Part shown: one piece after another, positions 24,566 to 33,142 of the stretch
Position numbering within the stretch: position 1 is the first letter of the stretch
Layout: every line of letters starts with the position of its first letter
NCBI RefSeq assembly: GCF_004339465.1
Contig: NZ_SMFY01000001.1
Coordinates: 1,922,001 to 1,986,000 of the forward strand
Reading direction: 5' to 3'
DNA length: 64,000 nt
From: Ancylobacter aquaticus
Lineage (GTDB): Bacteria; Pseudomonadota; Alphaproteobacteria; Rhizobiales; Xanthobacteraceae
The notes under the pieces: model-generated
Told to the model about the DNA's origin: nothing
Database searches by the model: none
Seen by the model: only the letters and a program-made list of their open reading frames with translations
Position numbers and translations under genes: made by a program

Positions 24566-25924
24566 TCACTTCGCCTTCAGGAACTCCCCGACTTCCAGCA
24601 GGATCAGCTCGTTGTCGTCCGCCTTGGCGGGATCGCGCGAGGAGGAGAAGGGCAGGTTGTTGTCGTTGCCGACCACGATATGGGTGGCGTCGACCACGTC
24701 GACATTCTCGATGGTGAAGAAGGGGAAGGTGAGCACGCCGTCATTCAGCGGCTTGCGGGCGACCTTGTTCGGATCGGCGATCTTCATCAGGTCGATATGG
24801 CCGATCTTGCGCACCGGCTGGCCGACATTGGCGTCGCTCAGCTCGATCTTGGTGACGCGCTTGAATTTGGCGAGGTCGTGGAAGCAGTCCGGCCCCTTGG
24901 TCCCGGTGGCGCAGGCCTTGTCGGGCGTGCCTTCGCCATTGTCGCGCTCGATGATGAGCCCGGTGGTGGCGTCGATCATGTTGAAGTCGCCGATGGCGTT
25001 GCCGTTCTGCTCCAGCACGTACTGCCACATGCGCCCCGTCCACTTCTCGGCGGCGACGTCGAATTCGAGGATCGGCAGAAACTCCTTGCCGTCCGCCGTC
25101 TTCTGCCAGTCCTTCGTGGAAGCGTCCCATAGCGGGCCCTCCAGCAGGGCGTAGAGATATTTGCTGTCCTTCGAGGCGGCCATGCCCTCATAGCCCTTGG
25201 AGCGGCGGGCATTGAAGGTCGCGGGCGCGTTCGGCGCGGCGGGGGAGGCGACAGCGTAATGGTCGGGCGAGCGCACCGGCGTCTCGCCGGCCACCGTCTC
25301 GAACAGGCCAAGCACCTTGCCGGTCTTGTCGGCCTTGATGAGGTAGGGGCCGAACTCCTCGCCGATCCAGAAATGGTCGCCGATGATCTGGAAGCTCTCA
25401 AGGTCGAGATCGGCGCCGGTGAGATAGCGTTTTTCGGTGCCCTCATGGACGATGCGGAACGGCACCTTCCTGTCGGGGTCGGTGAGGAACACCGTCTCGA
25501 TAGGCTGGAACGCGCCGGTTGCCCAGTCCACCGTGTAGTGACGCAGGAAAAGCGCGGCGTCCGGGCTGTTGGCCTTCGAGCCGAAGCCGTTGTCGGTGAT
25601 GACCCAGAAGCTGCCATCGGGCATCACCTTGATGCCGGAATGCCCCTGCACCGGCTGGCCCTGGAACGGCAGCTTCACCCCGGTGGGGCGGCCGGCGGAC
25701 TTGCCTTCCACGGTACCGAGAGCGTCGACGCGGGTGCCTGACGTGAACTTGCCGGAGACCTTGAGGTCCGCCGGCGCGTCGTCCGGCATTGCGAGGAAGG
25801 TCTGCGCCGGCAGCACGGCATGGCCGGCGAGGGTGGCCGGGTAGGCCTCGTCGGCACGCAGGCCGGTGGTGGCGAGAGCAAGCACCGCGAGGGCGGCGCC
25901 GGCGAGCAACGGGAGGCGGTTCAT
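24566..25924 (-). CDS. Exported phytase-like esterase family protein
   Basis: 452 residues. The first about 25 residues are a Sec signal peptide (LLAGAALAVLALATTGLRADEA), so the protein is periplasmic. The body matches the esterase-like activity of phytase family: GHSGIKVMPDGSFWVITDNGFG, FWIGEEFGPYLIKAD, KGYEGMAASKDSKYLYALLEG and ENVDVVDATHIVVGNDNNLPFS, segments of a beta-propeller with acidic ligand sites. Activity could be phosphoesterase; the true substrate is unknown. It is a single gene, divergent from recJ. Confidence 0.88.
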   Translation of the reverse strand: MNRLPLLAGAALAVLALATTGLRADEAYPATLAGHAVLPAQTFLAMPDDAPADLKVSGKFTSGTRVDALGTVEGKSAGRPTGVKLPFQGQPVQGHSGIKVMPDGSFWVITDNGFGSKANSPDAALFLRHYTVDWATGAFQPIETVFLTDPDRKVPFRIVHEGTEKRYLTGADLDLESFQIIGDHFWIGEEFGPYLIKADKTGKVLGLFETVAGETPVRSPDHYAVASPAAPNAPATFNARRSKGYEGMAASKDSKYLYALLEGPLWDASTKDWQKTADGKEFLPILEFDVAAEKWTGRMWQYVLEQNGNAIGDFNMIDATTGLIIERDNGEGTPDKACATGTKGPDCFHDLAKFKRVTKIELSDANVGQPVRKIGHIDLMKIADPNKVARKPLNDGVLTFPFFTIENVDVVDATHIVVGNDNNLPFSSSRDPAKADDNELILLEVGEFLKAK

Positions 25925-26095
25925 TTAGGGGGGCTCCTTGTCAGCCTTCGGCGTGAGGCGGGAACCCGCCTTCTGCCCGCCACCCATGTCCTGCGCGTTA
26001 CGATGGCGTGACGAGGCGATGACGCACGGTCCGCCCCGTCTGCGTGTGGGCGGCCTCTCGACGCGGCGCGCCTTATAGGGCTTATCCTGCCGGAC

Positions 26096-27916
26096 ATGAG
26101 TCTCAACCTTCCCACCGCCGCTCCCGCTCCCCGCGCCTTCCTCGGCGTGTCCCGCTCGGCCACCGGCCGCTTCTGGCGCGAGCGGCTGGATGCGCGCGGC
26201 GCGCAGACCACGCTTGCCATCGTGCAGCGCCACGGCGTGCCGGAAATCCTCGCCCGCGTGCTGGCCGGGCGCGGCGTGGCGATTGACGAGGTCGAGGCGT
26301 GGCTTGACCCGACGGTGAAGCGGCTGCTTCCCGACCCCGACACGCTCACCGACATGCAGGCCTGCGTCGCCCGGCTGGCCGACGCGGTGACGCGCGGCGA
26401 GAAGGTGGCGGTGTTCGGCGACTATGATGTCGACGGCGCCACTGCCACCGCCTTGATGGTGGACGTGCTGCGGGCCGGCGGGCTCGACCCGGATTTTCAC
26501 ATTCCCGATCGCATCTTCGAGGGCTACGGGCCGAACATTCCCGCTATCGAGGCGCTGGCGGAGCGCGGGGCGACGCTGCTCGTCACCGTCGACTGCGGCA
26601 CGATGAGCTTCGAGCCCTTTGCGCGCGCCCGCGAGCTGGGGCTCGATGTCGTGGTCATCGACCATCACCAGGCGGGCGAGGCGCTGCCCGAGGTGAGCGC
26701 GCTGGTGAACCCCAACCGTGCCGACGACCTCTCCGGCCTCGGCCATCTCTGCGCGGTGGGGCTCGTCTTCGTGGTTGCCGTCGGCCTGCTGCGCGAATTG
26801 CGCCAGCGGGGCTGGTGGACGGCCGAGCGGCCGGCGCCCGACCTGCTCGCCAGCCTCGATCTCGTCGCGCTCGGCACGGTGGCGGATGTGGTGCCGCTGC
26901 TGGGTCTCAACCGCGCCTATGTCACCAAGGGGCTCATCCAGCTGCGCAAGCGCGAGCGGCCGGGGCTCACCGCGCTGATGGACGCGGCCCGGCTCACCGG
27001 CCCGCCCAAGGCTTGGCATCTCGGCTTCCTGCTCGGCCCGCGCATCAATGCCGGCGGGCGCATCGGCGACGCCACACTCGGGACACGGCTGCTGCTCACC
27101 CGCGACCCGATCGAAGCGCAGATGATCGCCGCCGAGCTCGACCGGCTGAACAGCGAGCGCCAGCAGGTGGAGCGCGCCATCGTCGCGGAGGCCGAAGCGG
27201 AGGCCGAGGCGGCGCTCGGGCTGGCCGGGGTCGGCGCGGTGGTGCTCTCCAGCGGGCAGGGCTGGCACCCCGGCGTGGTCGGGCTGGTGGCGGCGCGGCT
27301 GAAGGAAAAATTCGGCCGCCCGGCCTTCGCCATCGCCTTCACCGGCGAGACCGGCGCCGGCTCGGCCCGCTCCATCCCCGGCGTCGATGTCGGGCGGGCG
27401 GTGCGCGGGGCGGTGGAGGCCGGCATTCTGGTGAAGGGCGGCGGCCACGCCATGGCGGCCGGCCTTACCATCGCCCGCCCCCGGCTCGGCGACCTGCGCG
27501 CCTATCTCGAAGAGGCGCTGTCGGCGACGGTGGAGGATGCACGGGCGGTGGACGAGACAATGATCGACGGGGCGCTTTCCGCCGCCGGGGCGACGCCCGA
27601 GCTGGTCGAGCTGGTCGAGCGGGCCGGGCCGTTCGGGGCCGGCAACCCGCAGCCGGTCTTCGCCTTTCCCGCCCATCGCGTGGTCTATGCCGAGCCGGGC
27701 AGCGCCGGACAGATACGGGTGCGCCTGCGCAGCACCGACGGAGCGACGATTTCCGGCGTCGTGTTCCGCGCCATCGACACCCCGCTCGGCTCGGCGCTGC
27801 TGGACGCGCGCGGCCAGTTGCTGCATGTCGCCGGCACGCTGGATCTCGACAGCTGGCAGGGCCGCACACAGGTGAGCCTGCGCATCACCGACGCCTGCCC
27901 GCCGGAAATAGGCTGA
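26096..27916 (+). CDS. recJ: Single-stranded-DNA exonuclease RecJ
   Basis: 606 residues. DHH phosphoesterase motifs are complete: FGDYDVDGATATAL (DYDVDG at 109-114), VTVDCGTM, VVIDHHQ, then LLGPRINAGGRIGDA, and the DHHA1 motif GGGHAMAAG. The OB-like C-terminal domain follows. RecJ degrades single-stranded DNA 5' to 3' in recombination, mismatch and base-excision repair. ATG 26096 opens into an Ala/Pro-rich leader ahead of the conserved FLGVSRSATGRFWRER. It stands alone, divergent from the phytase-like gene. Confidence 0.96.
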   Translation: MSLNLPTAAPAPRAFLGVSRSATGRFWRERLDARGAQTTLAIVQRHGVPEILARVLAGRGVAIDEVEAWLDPTVKRLLPDPDTLTDMQACVARLADAVTRGEKVAVFGDYDVDGATATALMVDVLRAGGLDPDFHIPDRIFEGYGPNIPAIEALAERGATLLVTVDCGTMSFEPFARARELGLDVVVIDHHQAGEALPEVSALVNPNRADDLSGLGHLCAVGLVFVVAVGLLRELRQRGWWTAERPAPDLLASLDLVALGTVADVVPLLGLNRAYVTKGLIQLRKRERPGLTALMDAARLTGPPKAWHLGFLLGPRINAGGRIGDATLGTRLLLTRDPIEAQMIAAELDRLNSERQQVERAIVAEAEAEAEAALGLAGVGAVVLSSGQGWHPGVVGLVAARLKEKFGRPAFAIAFTGETGAGSARSIPGVDVGRAVRGAVEAGILVKGGGHAMAAGLTIARPRLGDLRAYLEEALSATVEDARAVDETMIDGALSAAGATPELVELVERAGPFGAGNPQPVFAFPAHRVVYAEPGSAGQIRVRLRSTDGATISGVVFRAIDTPLGSALLDARGQLLHVAGTLDLDSWQGRTQVSLRITDACPPEIG

Positions 27917-28116
27917 CGGATCATGGGGATGGGAGATTTTTCGGAATCAGGCGGTGAATGGTTTTTGGGCTGGGCATCCTCCGCCGGCCTGAACTGGACC
28001 GAGGCTCCGCGCAAGGGATGCGCGCTCCCGGAATCGGGTTTTCAGCCGATGACCGCAAGCCTGCGCAATGACTCGCGAAATCCGCTCTTCGTCGCCCTGA
28101 ATCGGAAGTTGAGCCG

Positions 28117-29424
28117 GTGACGCCAGAAGCCGGCAACGACTCACGAAATTCCGATGCCGGGTCGCTTCATGTCGCCATCGTCGGCGCTGGCCCGGCCGGG
28201 CTGATGGCGGCGGAGGTGCTGGCGCGGGCCGGTTGCGCCGTGAGCGTGTATGACCGCATGCCGAGCCCCGCGCGAAAATTCCTGATCGCTGGACGCGGCG
28301 GGCTGAACCTCACCCATTCCGAGTCGCGCGCGCCCTTTCTCGCCCGCTACGGCGGGGCGTCGGACTGGCTGAGCCCGCTCATCGACGCCTTCCCGCCAGC
28401 CAGGCTGCGGGAATGGGCGTCAGGCCTCGGCGAGCCGACATTCGTCGGGTCCAGCGGGCGGGTGTTCCCGAAGAGCTTCAAGGCATCGCCACTGCTGCGG
28501 GCGTGGCTGGCGCGGCTCGATGCGCTGGGCGTGCGCTTGAACAGTCGCCACCGCTGGCTCGGCTGGAACCGCGACGGTGCGCTGTGCTTCGCGGCACCGG
28601 AAGGCGAGTGCGAGGTGGCGACTGAAGCGGTCCTGCTCGCGCTTGGCGGCGCCAGCTGGCCGCGCCTCGGCAGCGATGGCGGCTGGGCGGAAATTCTGCG
28701 GGAGGAGGGCGTGGAGATCGCCCCGCTGCGCCCCGCCAATAGCGGCGTGCGGATCGACTGGTCGGCACCGTTCAGCGCCCGCTTCAAGGGGGCACCGCTC
28801 AAGCGCATCGCGCTCACTCTTGGGCAGGCGCGGGTGCGCGGCGAGGCGATGGTCGACGGCGGCGGGCTGGAGGGCGGCGCGGTCTATGCGCTTTCCGGCG
28901 CCCTGCGCGAGGCCATCGCCCGCGAGGGCACGGCCACCCTCCATGTCGACCTGCGCCCGGATGTGAGCGAGGAAGCGCTGGCCATCCGGCTGGCGGCCAG
29001 CCGCAAGGGCGAGTCTATGGCCAACCGCCTGCGCAAGGCCGCCGGCCTTTCTCCCGCCGCCGCCGGCCTGCTGCGCGAGGCGGGCGCGCTGCCGGCCGAG
29101 CCCGCCGCGCTTGCGCAGCGCATCAAGGCACTGCCGCTGAAGGCGACCGGCATGGCGGGGCTGGAGCGCGCCATCTCCACCGCCGGCGGCATCACCCGCG
29201 CCATGGTCGACGAGCAACTGATGCTCACCGCGCGGCCGGGGGTTTTCGTCGCCGGCGAGATGCTGGACTGGGAGGCGCCGACCGGCGGGTATCTGCTCCA
29301 GGCCTGCTTCGCCACCGGCCATGCCGCTGCGTGCGGGGTGCTGGCGAGACTGGGCCTTGGTCTGCCCGAGCCGTGGCGCGGCAGGTGGGATGCAGGGGAA
29401 GCGGCGGCTGTCGCGCGGGAGTAG
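28117..29424 (+). CDS. FAD-dependent oxidoreductase (TIGR03862/BaiN-like)
   Basis: 435 residues. The dinucleotide-binding motif IVGAGPAGLMAA starts near residue 20; KFLIAGRGGLNLTHS, FVGSSGRVFPKSFKASPLLR, LALGGASWPRLGSDG and the C-terminal GEMLDWEAPTGGYLLQACFATG define the HI0933/BaiN-like flavoprotein group, and the overall form fits TIGR03862. Physiological substrate is unknown. The start is a GTG at 28117 without a strong ribosome site; the first 17 residues are unconserved, and a later start cannot be excluded. Confidence 0.88.
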   Translation: MTPEAGNDSRNSDAGSLHVAIVGAGPAGLMAAEVLARAGCAVSVYDRMPSPARKFLIAGRGGLNLTHSESRAPFLARYGGASDWLSPLIDAFPPARLREWASGLGEPTFVGSSGRVFPKSFKASPLLRAWLARLDALGVRLNSRHRWLGWNRDGALCFAAPEGECEVATEAVLLALGGASWPRLGSDGGWAEILREEGVEIAPLRPANSGVRIDWSAPFSARFKGAPLKRIALTLGQARVRGEAMVDGGGLEGGAVYALSGALREAIAREGTATLHVDLRPDVSEEALAIRLAASRKGESMANRLRKAAGLSPAAAGLLREAGALPAEPAALAQRIKALPLKATGMAGLERAISTAGGITRAMVDEQLMLTARPGVFVAGEMLDWEAPTGGYLLQACFATGHAAACGVLARLGLGLPEPWRGRWDAGEAAAVARE

Positions 29425-29757
29425 TCGCGGGACGACGGCTGAGGGAGCGCGTGCCGTCGTCCCGCGTGGTTCACGAGACCTGCCGGGAAGTGGCCTCGCG
29501 AAATCGTTGCCGGTGAGCGCAGTGGCCGCTGTATGTATTCGCGGCTCGTCTCCGGCGTTGACAGAGTGAATACGCGCGTTCGTTGTCACCTACAACGATT
29601 ATCTTCCAGTATTGTTATAGTTCTAAACTATTGGCGACTGTTTTACTTGTGCGAACGCCCAAGGGTGGGGCGCTTGCGCCGGGGCGGGGGCAGGCTTACC
29701 TGCTGGCAGGGGAGCGCGCCGCGTGGGCGGGAGCGGCGCGGATATGCAGGAGGCACG
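29425..29757. other. Intergenic region with A+T-rich island ahead of the iron operon
   Basis: 333 bases without a convincing gene. The first 150 are G+C-rich. The part from about 29575 to 29655 is strikingly A+T-rich for this genome and holds the palindrome at 29617-29631. The last 100 bases are G+C-rich leader with the ribosome site AGGAGG at 29748-29753. It most likely contains the promoter and operator of the iron operon. Confidence 0.6.
29617..29631. promoter_or_regulatory. Candidate iron-responsive operator (Irr/ICE-like)
   Basis: ATAGTTCTAAACTAT is a 6-3-6 palindrome inside an A+T-rich island. Its core TTCTAAA (TTTAGAA on the other strand) equals one half of the rhizobial iron control element bound by Irr. 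A second palindrome with the same TTCTAA core occurs at 30124-30135. Regulator identity is inferred. Confidence 0.45.
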
Positions 29758-30057
29758 ATGGCACGTCTGTTCTTCCGCCGGGGCGCCAGCGCCGAGGCCG
29801 CGCCCGACGCCGCCCGCGAACTGGCTGCTAAGGCGCGGCTCATCCTCGGGGTCGACGAAGAAACCACCATCTCGATCAGCGAGATCGCCTGTGGCGACCC
29901 GGCCTGCGGCGGCGCGGAAACGGTCGTGCTGGTGATGCGGCCGGGACGGCGCACCGAGGCGGCAAAGCTGATGAAGCCGCTCTCGACCGTTACCGATGCC
30001 GAGCTGGCGGAGGCGTTGCAGCCTTTGTTTGACGTTGCGTCACCAACCATTGGCTGA
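29758..30057 (+). CDS. Small protein of unknown function with conserved CGDPxCGG motif
   Basis: 99 residues. The central segment SEIACGDPACGGAETVVLVM with two cysteines four residues apart is its one distinctive feature and could bind metal or form a disulfide; the rest is helical. There is no signal peptide, so a cytosolic role is likely. A strong ribosome site (CAGGAGG) precedes ATG 29758. It lies between two iron-box-like palindromes and just upstream of the imelysin gene, so a role linked to iron is plausible. I do not recognise a named family with certainty. Confidence 0.75.
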   Translation: MARLFFRRGASAEAAPDAARELAAKARLILGVDEETTISISEIACGDPACGGAETVVLVMRPGRRTEAAKLMKPLSTVTDAELAEALQPLFDVASPTIG

Positions 30058-30107
30058 AATAAAGTATTTTTACTGATCGACATGGCTTGAGCCTGAATTC
30101 CGCCGGC

Positions 30108-30135
30108 TTGCCTCACTGTAAAAACATTCTAATGT
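30108..30135 (+). promoter_or_regulatory. Candidate promoter with overlapping palindromic operator before the imelysin gene
   Basis: TTGCCT (30108-30113), a 16-base spacer and TAATGT (30130-30135) form a weak sigma-70 type promoter. The palindrome ACATTCTAATGT (30124-30135) covers the -10 and shares the TTCTAA core with the site at 29617-29631, consistent with repression by an iron regulator. Confidence 0.4.
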
Positions 30136-30219
30136 GTGGCCGAAGACTTGCGACTGCTTCCGGCGGTGGCGTAGGAGTCTCCCGCTATGGCGCCTCTAGG
30201 GCGCGGGAGGAGACAATCC

Positions 30220-31512
30220 ATGCGAGCCAGATCACTGTTCGCCGCGCCGCTTGTCGCGGCCATCGCGCTGGGAGCGGCCTTTGCCGCCGGTCCCGCCGCC
30301 GCCGACACCCCGGCGCCGAAGGTGCGCGACATCGTTGCCACCTATGCCGACATCGCCGAGGCGATGTACACGGACAGCCTGACCACCGCCAAGGCGCTGC
30401 AAAGCGCGGTGAACGCCCTCATCGCCGCCCCGACCGAGGCCAATCTTGACGCGGCCAAGACCGCGTGGAAGGCCGCGCGCGTGCCCTACCAGCAGACCGA
30501 GGGTTACCGCTTCGCAAATCCCATCGTCGACGAGTGGGAAGGCCGCGTGAACGCCTGGCCGCTCGACGAGGGGCTGATCGACTATGTCGACAAGGGCTAC
30601 GGCGACACCTCCGACGAGAACCCGCTCTACACCGCCAACGTGATCGCCAACACAAAGGTGCGCGTCGGCAAGAAGACCATCGACACCACCACCATCACCC
30701 CCAAGCTGCTCGACAGCCTGCAGGAGGCAGGCGGCGTCGAATCCAACGTCGCCATCGGCTATCACGCGGTGGAATTCCTGCTGTGGGGCCAGGACCTCAA
30801 CGGCACCGGGCCCGGTGCCGGCAAGCGCCCCGTCACCGATTACGACACCGCCAACTGCACCAATGGCCATTGCGAGCGCCGCGCCGCCTATCTCAAGGCC
30901 GCCACCGACCTGCTTGTCACCGATCTCAGTGACATGGCGAAGTGGTGGGGCAAGAAGGGCAAGGCCCGCGCCGCCGTGGTGAAGCAGAAGGACAAGGCCG
31001 CGCTCGGCACCATTCTCACCGGCCTCGGCTCGCTTTCCTATGGCGAACTGGCGGGCGAACGCATGAAGCTCGGCCTCATCCTGCACGACCCCGAGGAGGA
31101 GCATGACTGCTTCTCCGACAACACCCACAACTCGCACTATTATGACGAACTCGGCATCGCCTCGATCTATCGCGGCAAGTACAGCCGCGTCGACGGCTCG
31201 GTCGTCGAGGGCGCGTCGGTGGCCGCCTATGCGAGCGCCAAGGCGCCCAAGGCCGCCGAGGAGGCCGATGCCAAGATCGACGCCGCGCTCGCCGCGCTCA
31301 AGGCGATCAAGGACGAGGCCGATAGCGGCAAGCAGGCCTATGACCAGATGATCGGCGAGGGCAATGCCGAGGGCAACGCGCTGGTTCAGAAGGGCGTCGA
31401 TTCGCTCGTCGCCCAGACCCGCGCCCTTGAAGGCGTGGTCGGCGCGCTCAAGCTCAAGATCAAGGTCGAGGGCTCGGACAGCCTGGACGATCCCTCCAAG
31501 GTCGGCGAGTGA
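30220..31512 (+). CDS. Imelysin family iron-uptake protein
   Basis: 430 residues. A Sec signal peptide (about 1-28) precedes the imelysin domain, an all-helical periplasmic fold. The signature GxHxxE is at 180-185 in IGYHAVEFLLWGQD; NTHNSHYYDELGIASIYRG and the pre-domain YRFANPIVDEWEGRVNAWPLDEG also fit the longer insulin-cleaving/iron-regulated type. Imelysins such as IrpA and EfeO-related proteins serve in iron acquisition. ATG 30220 is preceded by GGGAGGAG. It heads a run of five closely spaced genes ending at 36635. Confidence 0.93.
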   Translation: MRARSLFAAPLVAAIALGAAFAAGPAAADTPAPKVRDIVATYADIAEAMYTDSLTTAKALQSAVNALIAAPTEANLDAAKTAWKAARVPYQQTEGYRFANPIVDEWEGRVNAWPLDEGLIDYVDKGYGDTSDENPLYTANVIANTKVRVGKKTIDTTTITPKLLDSLQEAGGVESNVAIGYHAVEFLLWGQDLNGTGPGAGKRPVTDYDTANCTNGHCERRAAYLKAATDLLVTDLSDMAKWWGKKGKARAAVVKQKDKAALGTILTGLGSLSYGELAGERMKLGLILHDPEEEHDCFSDNTHNSHYYDELGIASIYRGKYSRVDGSVVEGASVAAYASAKAPKAAEEADAKIDAALAALKAIKDEADSGKQAYDQMIGEGNAEGNALVQKGVDSLVAQTRALEGVVGALKLKIKVEGSDSLDDPSKVGE

Positions 31513-31519
31513 GGCTGAT

Positions 31520-32980
31520 ATGACAACCGGCGGCGCGGGTTTCTCGCGCCGCGCCTTTCTCGGAGCGGGCGCGGCGATCGGCGGGCTGGCGGTTCTCGCG
31601 CCCACCCGCACCGGCGTCGCGCGCGCAGCCGCCCCCTTCGAGCCGACGCGGGAGGTGGCGCTCACCGCCGGCGAGATGGAGCTGAAGCTCCTCGGCCCGG
31701 ACAAGCCGGCGACCCGCATCCTCGCCTATGACGGCACCCCGTTCCAGACGCTGCGGATGCCGCGCGGCACGCGGCTCAAGGCGACGTTCGTCAACGGCAT
31801 CGACGAGGGCTCGACGCTGCATTTCCACGGCATCCGCATGCCGAACGAATATGATGGCGTGCCCACGCTCACCCAGCCCCTGGTGCAGCCCGGCAGCCGC
31901 TTCGTGCATCTGCTGCCGCTCGACGATCCCGGCACTTTCTTCTTCCACCCCCATTGCGACGAGACCGGGCAGGCCGGCAAGGGCCTTGCCGGCGTGCTGA
32001 TCGTCGAGGACCCGCGCGACCCCGACTTCGACGCGGAGCACGTGCTCTGCCTGAAGGACTGGCGGCTGGCGGAGGACGGCAGCTTTCTCGCCATGTCGGA
32101 ACCGGAAGGGGCGGCGAAGGCGGGCACCTTCGGCGCCACCCGCACGGTGAACGGCACGCCCTCGCTTGATCTCACCGCCCCCGCCGCCGGCCATGTGCGG
32201 CTGCGCATCCTCAACCTCGATTCCACCCGCATCATGGATATCGGCGCCGAAGGCGGTGAAGCCTGGCTCATCGCGGTGGATGGCCACGCGCTGAAGCCGG
32301 TGCGGCTCGACGACCTGCCGGATGGCATCTGGCGCATGGGCCCGGCGCAGCGCATCGACCTCGACATCCGCATGCCATCCGACGGCTCCCCGGTGACGCT
32401 GGGCGACTACCGCGCCGCCGACATCTACCCGTTCGCAACGCTCCGTGCCGACGGGCGGGTGGCGCGTCCGCGAAAAGGCCCGCTGGCGCTGCCGAGCGCG
32501 GAATTGCCGAAGCCGGACATGAAGCAGGCGACCCGGCTTCCCTTCACCCTCCAGCAGGCGACAGGGCAGGCGGTGAAGGACATTGCCCTGCCGGCGGACG
32601 ATCCGCTCGCCAAGGCGCTGATCGACAGCCTGTGCGTCGGCTCGACCACCTATTGGGGAATCCAGTCCGAATCCTGGCCCACCGGCACCAACCGCAACGT
32701 GCCGCCGCCGCTCGCCCGCATGGAGGAGGGCGCCTCCTATGTCGTCGCCATCAAGAACGAGACGCGCTTTCCCCACCCGGTCCATTTGCACGGCCACGCC
32801 TTCGAGGTGCTGACGTCCAGCCTCGACCGCCTGCCGCGCCACTTCGCCGATACCGTGCTGGTGCAGCCGGGCGAGGTGGTCGAGATCGCCTTCGTCGCCG
32901 CCCCTGGCGACTGGGTGTTCCACTGCCACATTCTGGAGCATATGGAGACCGGGATGATGGGCTGGTTCCGGATCGTGTGA
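31520..32980 (+). CDS. Tat-exported multicopper oxidase
   Basis: 486 residues. The N-terminus SRRAFLGAGAA is a twin-arginine signal, fitting a cofactor-loaded periplasmic enzyme. All four copper-ligand blocks are visible: HFHG (101-104), HPH (143-145), HPVHLHGH and HCHILEHMETGM (468-479), so type 1 and the trinuclear centre should both form; the last Met is the type 1 axial ligand. Substrate may be Fe(II), by analogy with ferroxidases, which would suit its place between an imelysin and a di-haem protein seven bases after the former. Laccase-like activity is the alternative. No Met-rich CueO insert is seen. Confidence 0.92.
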   Translation: MTTGGAGFSRRAFLGAGAAIGGLAVLAPTRTGVARAAAPFEPTREVALTAGEMELKLLGPDKPATRILAYDGTPFQTLRMPRGTRLKATFVNGIDEGSTLHFHGIRMPNEYDGVPTLTQPLVQPGSRFVHLLPLDDPGTFFFHPHCDETGQAGKGLAGVLIVEDPRDPDFDAEHVLCLKDWRLAEDGSFLAMSEPEGAAKAGTFGATRTVNGTPSLDLTAPAAGHVRLRILNLDSTRIMDIGAEGGEAWLIAVDGHALKPVRLDDLPDGIWRMGPAQRIDLDIRMPSDGSPVTLGDYRAADIYPFATLRADGRVARPRKGPLALPSAELPKPDMKQATRLPFTLQQATGQAVKDIALPADDPLAKALIDSLCVGSTTYWGIQSESWPTGTNRNVPPPLARMEEGASYVVAIKNETRFPHPVHLHGHAFEVLTSSLDRLPRHFADTVLVQPGEVVEIAFVAAPGDWVFHCHILEHMETGMMGWFRIV

Positions 32981-33040
32981 TGGGCGCACGCGGGAAGCGT
33001 CGACAAGGCGAGGCGGATGCCGCCTTCGGCGGAGTGTCGG

Positions 33041-33142
33041 CTGGGTCCCGGATCGGCGCTCCGCCTCCGGCGTCACTGGTCCGGGATACGAAGATGTTTC
33101 CCGGACAAGCTGCACGACGTGCGGCGCCGATGCGGGACCCAG
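33041..33142. repeat. Dispersed inverted-repeat element, copy B
   Basis: CTGGGTCCC (33041-33049) and GGGACCCAG (33134-33142) bound the element, with CGGATCGGCGC and CTGGTCCGGGA as in copy A at 4953-5059. Its right end contains the ATG at 33130 used by the di-haem oxidoreductase gene. Confidence 0.75.

Noticed and set aside
27923-28120. 65-codon frame between recJ and the flavoprotein, ending in a GTGA overlap
   Set aside because: The overlap is tempting, but the sequence is compositionally irregular, contains repeat-like motifs and no ribosome site precedes its ATG; evidence is insufficient.
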